Source: Pseudomonadota bacterium (GTDB lineage: Bacteria; Pseudomonadota; Gammaproteobacteria; Acidithiobacillales; Acidithiobacillaceae). Taken from it: a stretch of DNA of 5,653 bases. How positions within the stretch are numbered: position 1 is the first letter of the stretch; every line of letters starts with the position of its first letter. A program made the position numbers and the translations under genes. The stretch is from assembly GCA_021818125.1 (NCBI GenBank), contig JAKAFG010000138.1:1-5653 (forward strand). Reading direction: 5' to 3'. The notes beneath the pieces are model-generated. The model did not search any database. It saw only the letters and a program-made list of their open reading frames with translations, and was not told the DNA's origin. This document shows positions 5,079-5,653 of this stretch, piece by piece.

Positions 5079-5207
5079 GCAAGAAGCTTAAAGAAGAACA
5101 ACATCGGGAATAATCGGGCGTTTTTGATCTGCACGGGCAACCGTCAACCCATTATCATCTCCGTCTGGTTCATAGATTCAGGAAGATAACGACCGCTGAC
5201 AACAGAT

Positions 5208-5230
5208 GCCGGGATCAAATTGATCCCGGC
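5208..5230. repeat. 23-bp palindrome, copy B
   Basis: Arms GCCGGGATCAA (5208-5218) and TTGATCCCGGC (5220-5230) flank a central A. Its inner 21 bases equal copy A at 3664-3684 read on the opposite strand. It lies 118 bases before the ATG of the gene at 5348, without a following T tract, so an operator or recombination site is possible. Confidence 0.6.
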
Positions 5231-5347
5231 AAACGTGCGTTGGAGGCAGATTTTCAGGCGGCGTCCGCTCATTGCTTGGAGTCAGCGCCTTCGCACGAAT
5301 AAACAGGATAGCGGTTCGTTAAGGGCCATTATTGAGGACGCACTATC

Positions 5348-5653
5348 ATGGCAGCATCACTGAAAAATAACCGAGCAAAACACGCTTCTGCCGTATCAGA
5401 AAATGAGACGATTCTGTCACATATTCTGATACGCCTCTTGGCCGATCTCGATGCGGCTGGGATTCTGGTTGCGTTGCCGCGTCAGTCACGATATCTGTTA
5501 ATAAGGCACGGCAGTATGGCCTTGCCCAGACTCATTGCGGCAATGACGGAACAAGGATACTACCTGACCCCGAATCCAGTGCTGTGCGTGGAACGACTAG
5601 GTGGAATTCGCCCTGCCGCCGGAAAAACGGGATTGTCGGTGAACACCATCCAG
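5348..5653 (+). CDS. Unknown protein, N-terminal 102 aa; runs off the right edge
   Basis: The frame opens at ATG 5348 (MAASLKNNRAKHASAVSENE) and stays open to the last base. GAGG at 5334-5337 lies ten bases upstream, a rather long but usable spacing. After a polar, basic N-terminus of about 20 residues comes a helix (ETILSHILIRLLADLDAAGI, 20-39), then a segment including RYLLIRHGSMALPRLIAAMT (48-67) and YYLTPNP (71-77). There is no signal peptide or membrane span. I do not recognise the family from this half. The helix followed by a short strand-like piece might be a winged-helix domain, which is a guess. Confidence 0.7.
   Translation, partial: MAASLKNNRAKHASAVSENETILSHILIRLLADLDAAGILVALPRQSRYLLIRHGSMALPRLIAAMTEQGYYLTPNPVLCVERLGGIRPAAGKTGLSVNTIQ
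5392..5433. repeat. 10-bp inverted repeat inside the start of the last gene
   Basis: CGTATCAGAA (5392-5401) is the exact reverse complement of TTCTGATACG (5424-5433). Between them ATTCTGTCAC (5411-5420) repeats ATTCTGATAC (5423-5432) directly with two mismatches. The site lies 44-85 bases after the ATG and could be a binding site or an mRNA hairpin. Confidence 0.45.

Larger units (their letters stand above)
4960..5347. other. Non-coding stretch with G-rich tracts and a palindrome
   Basis: No gene is supported in these 388 bases. They hold an 8-C run (5010-5017), a C-rich tract that is a G-quadruplex motif on the other strand (5061-5078), and copy B of the 21-bp palindrome (5208-5230). A promoter for the gene at 5348 should lie here, but I see no convincing -35/-10 pair. 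Confidence 0.5.

Noticed and set aside
5303..5310. TATCCTGT on the minus strand, matching the YATCCTGY nick consensus of IncP-type oriT
   Set aside because: A match to an 8-base degenerate motif is expected about once by chance in this window, only a weak 5-bp inverted repeat surrounds it, and no relaxase gene is seen.

Overview
The window looks like the edge of a mobile or genomic-island region in a mid-to-high-GC Gram-negative bacterium. The SbcC ATPase domain is of the gamma/beta-proteobacterial type and the Shine-Dalgarno sequences are strong. Acidithiobacillus or a relative is my best guess, from general impression only and not from a search.

Layout. (1) Bases 2-1693 (+) are the 3' part of sbcC, the ATPase/coiled-coil subunit of the SbcCD nuclease. 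The frame is open at the left edge, so the gene begins outside the window. (2) Bases 1694-2037 hold no secure gene. They contain a terminator-like hairpin for the + strand and two short minus-strand open stretches in one frame, split by a TAA, that may be a gene remnant. (3) Bases 2038-2937 (-) encode a complete 299-aa tyrosine recombinase. (4) Bases 2938-3669 hold no secure gene but are crowded with perfect hairpins. Among them is a 123-base domain closed by a 10-bp stem and containing four hairpins. (5) Bases 3670-3951 (-) encode a 93-aa excisionase/AlpA-like helix-turn-helix protein. (6) Bases 3952-4191 are a divergent control region with three evenly spaced CGCCAA/TTGGCG half-sites. (7) Bases 4192-4959 (+) encode a 255-aa protein of unknown family that is strongly acidic and contains no lysine. 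(8) Bases 4960-5347 are non-coding, with a G-quadruplex motif and the second copy of a 21-bp palindrome whose first copy ends the HTH gene. (9) From 5348 (+) an unknown gene starts and runs off the right edge.

Working model (inference). The recombinase and the small HTH protein are both read leftward and form an int/xis-type module next to sbcC. The sbcC-int gap would then be the element boundary. The structured 630-base region between the two genes, the repeated palindrome and the half-site cluster would be its DNA or RNA control sites. The divergent acidic protein and the partial gene would be cargo or element genes. No relaxase, transfer gene, CRISPR array, tRNA or rRNA is visible, so the kind of element cannot be decided from this window.
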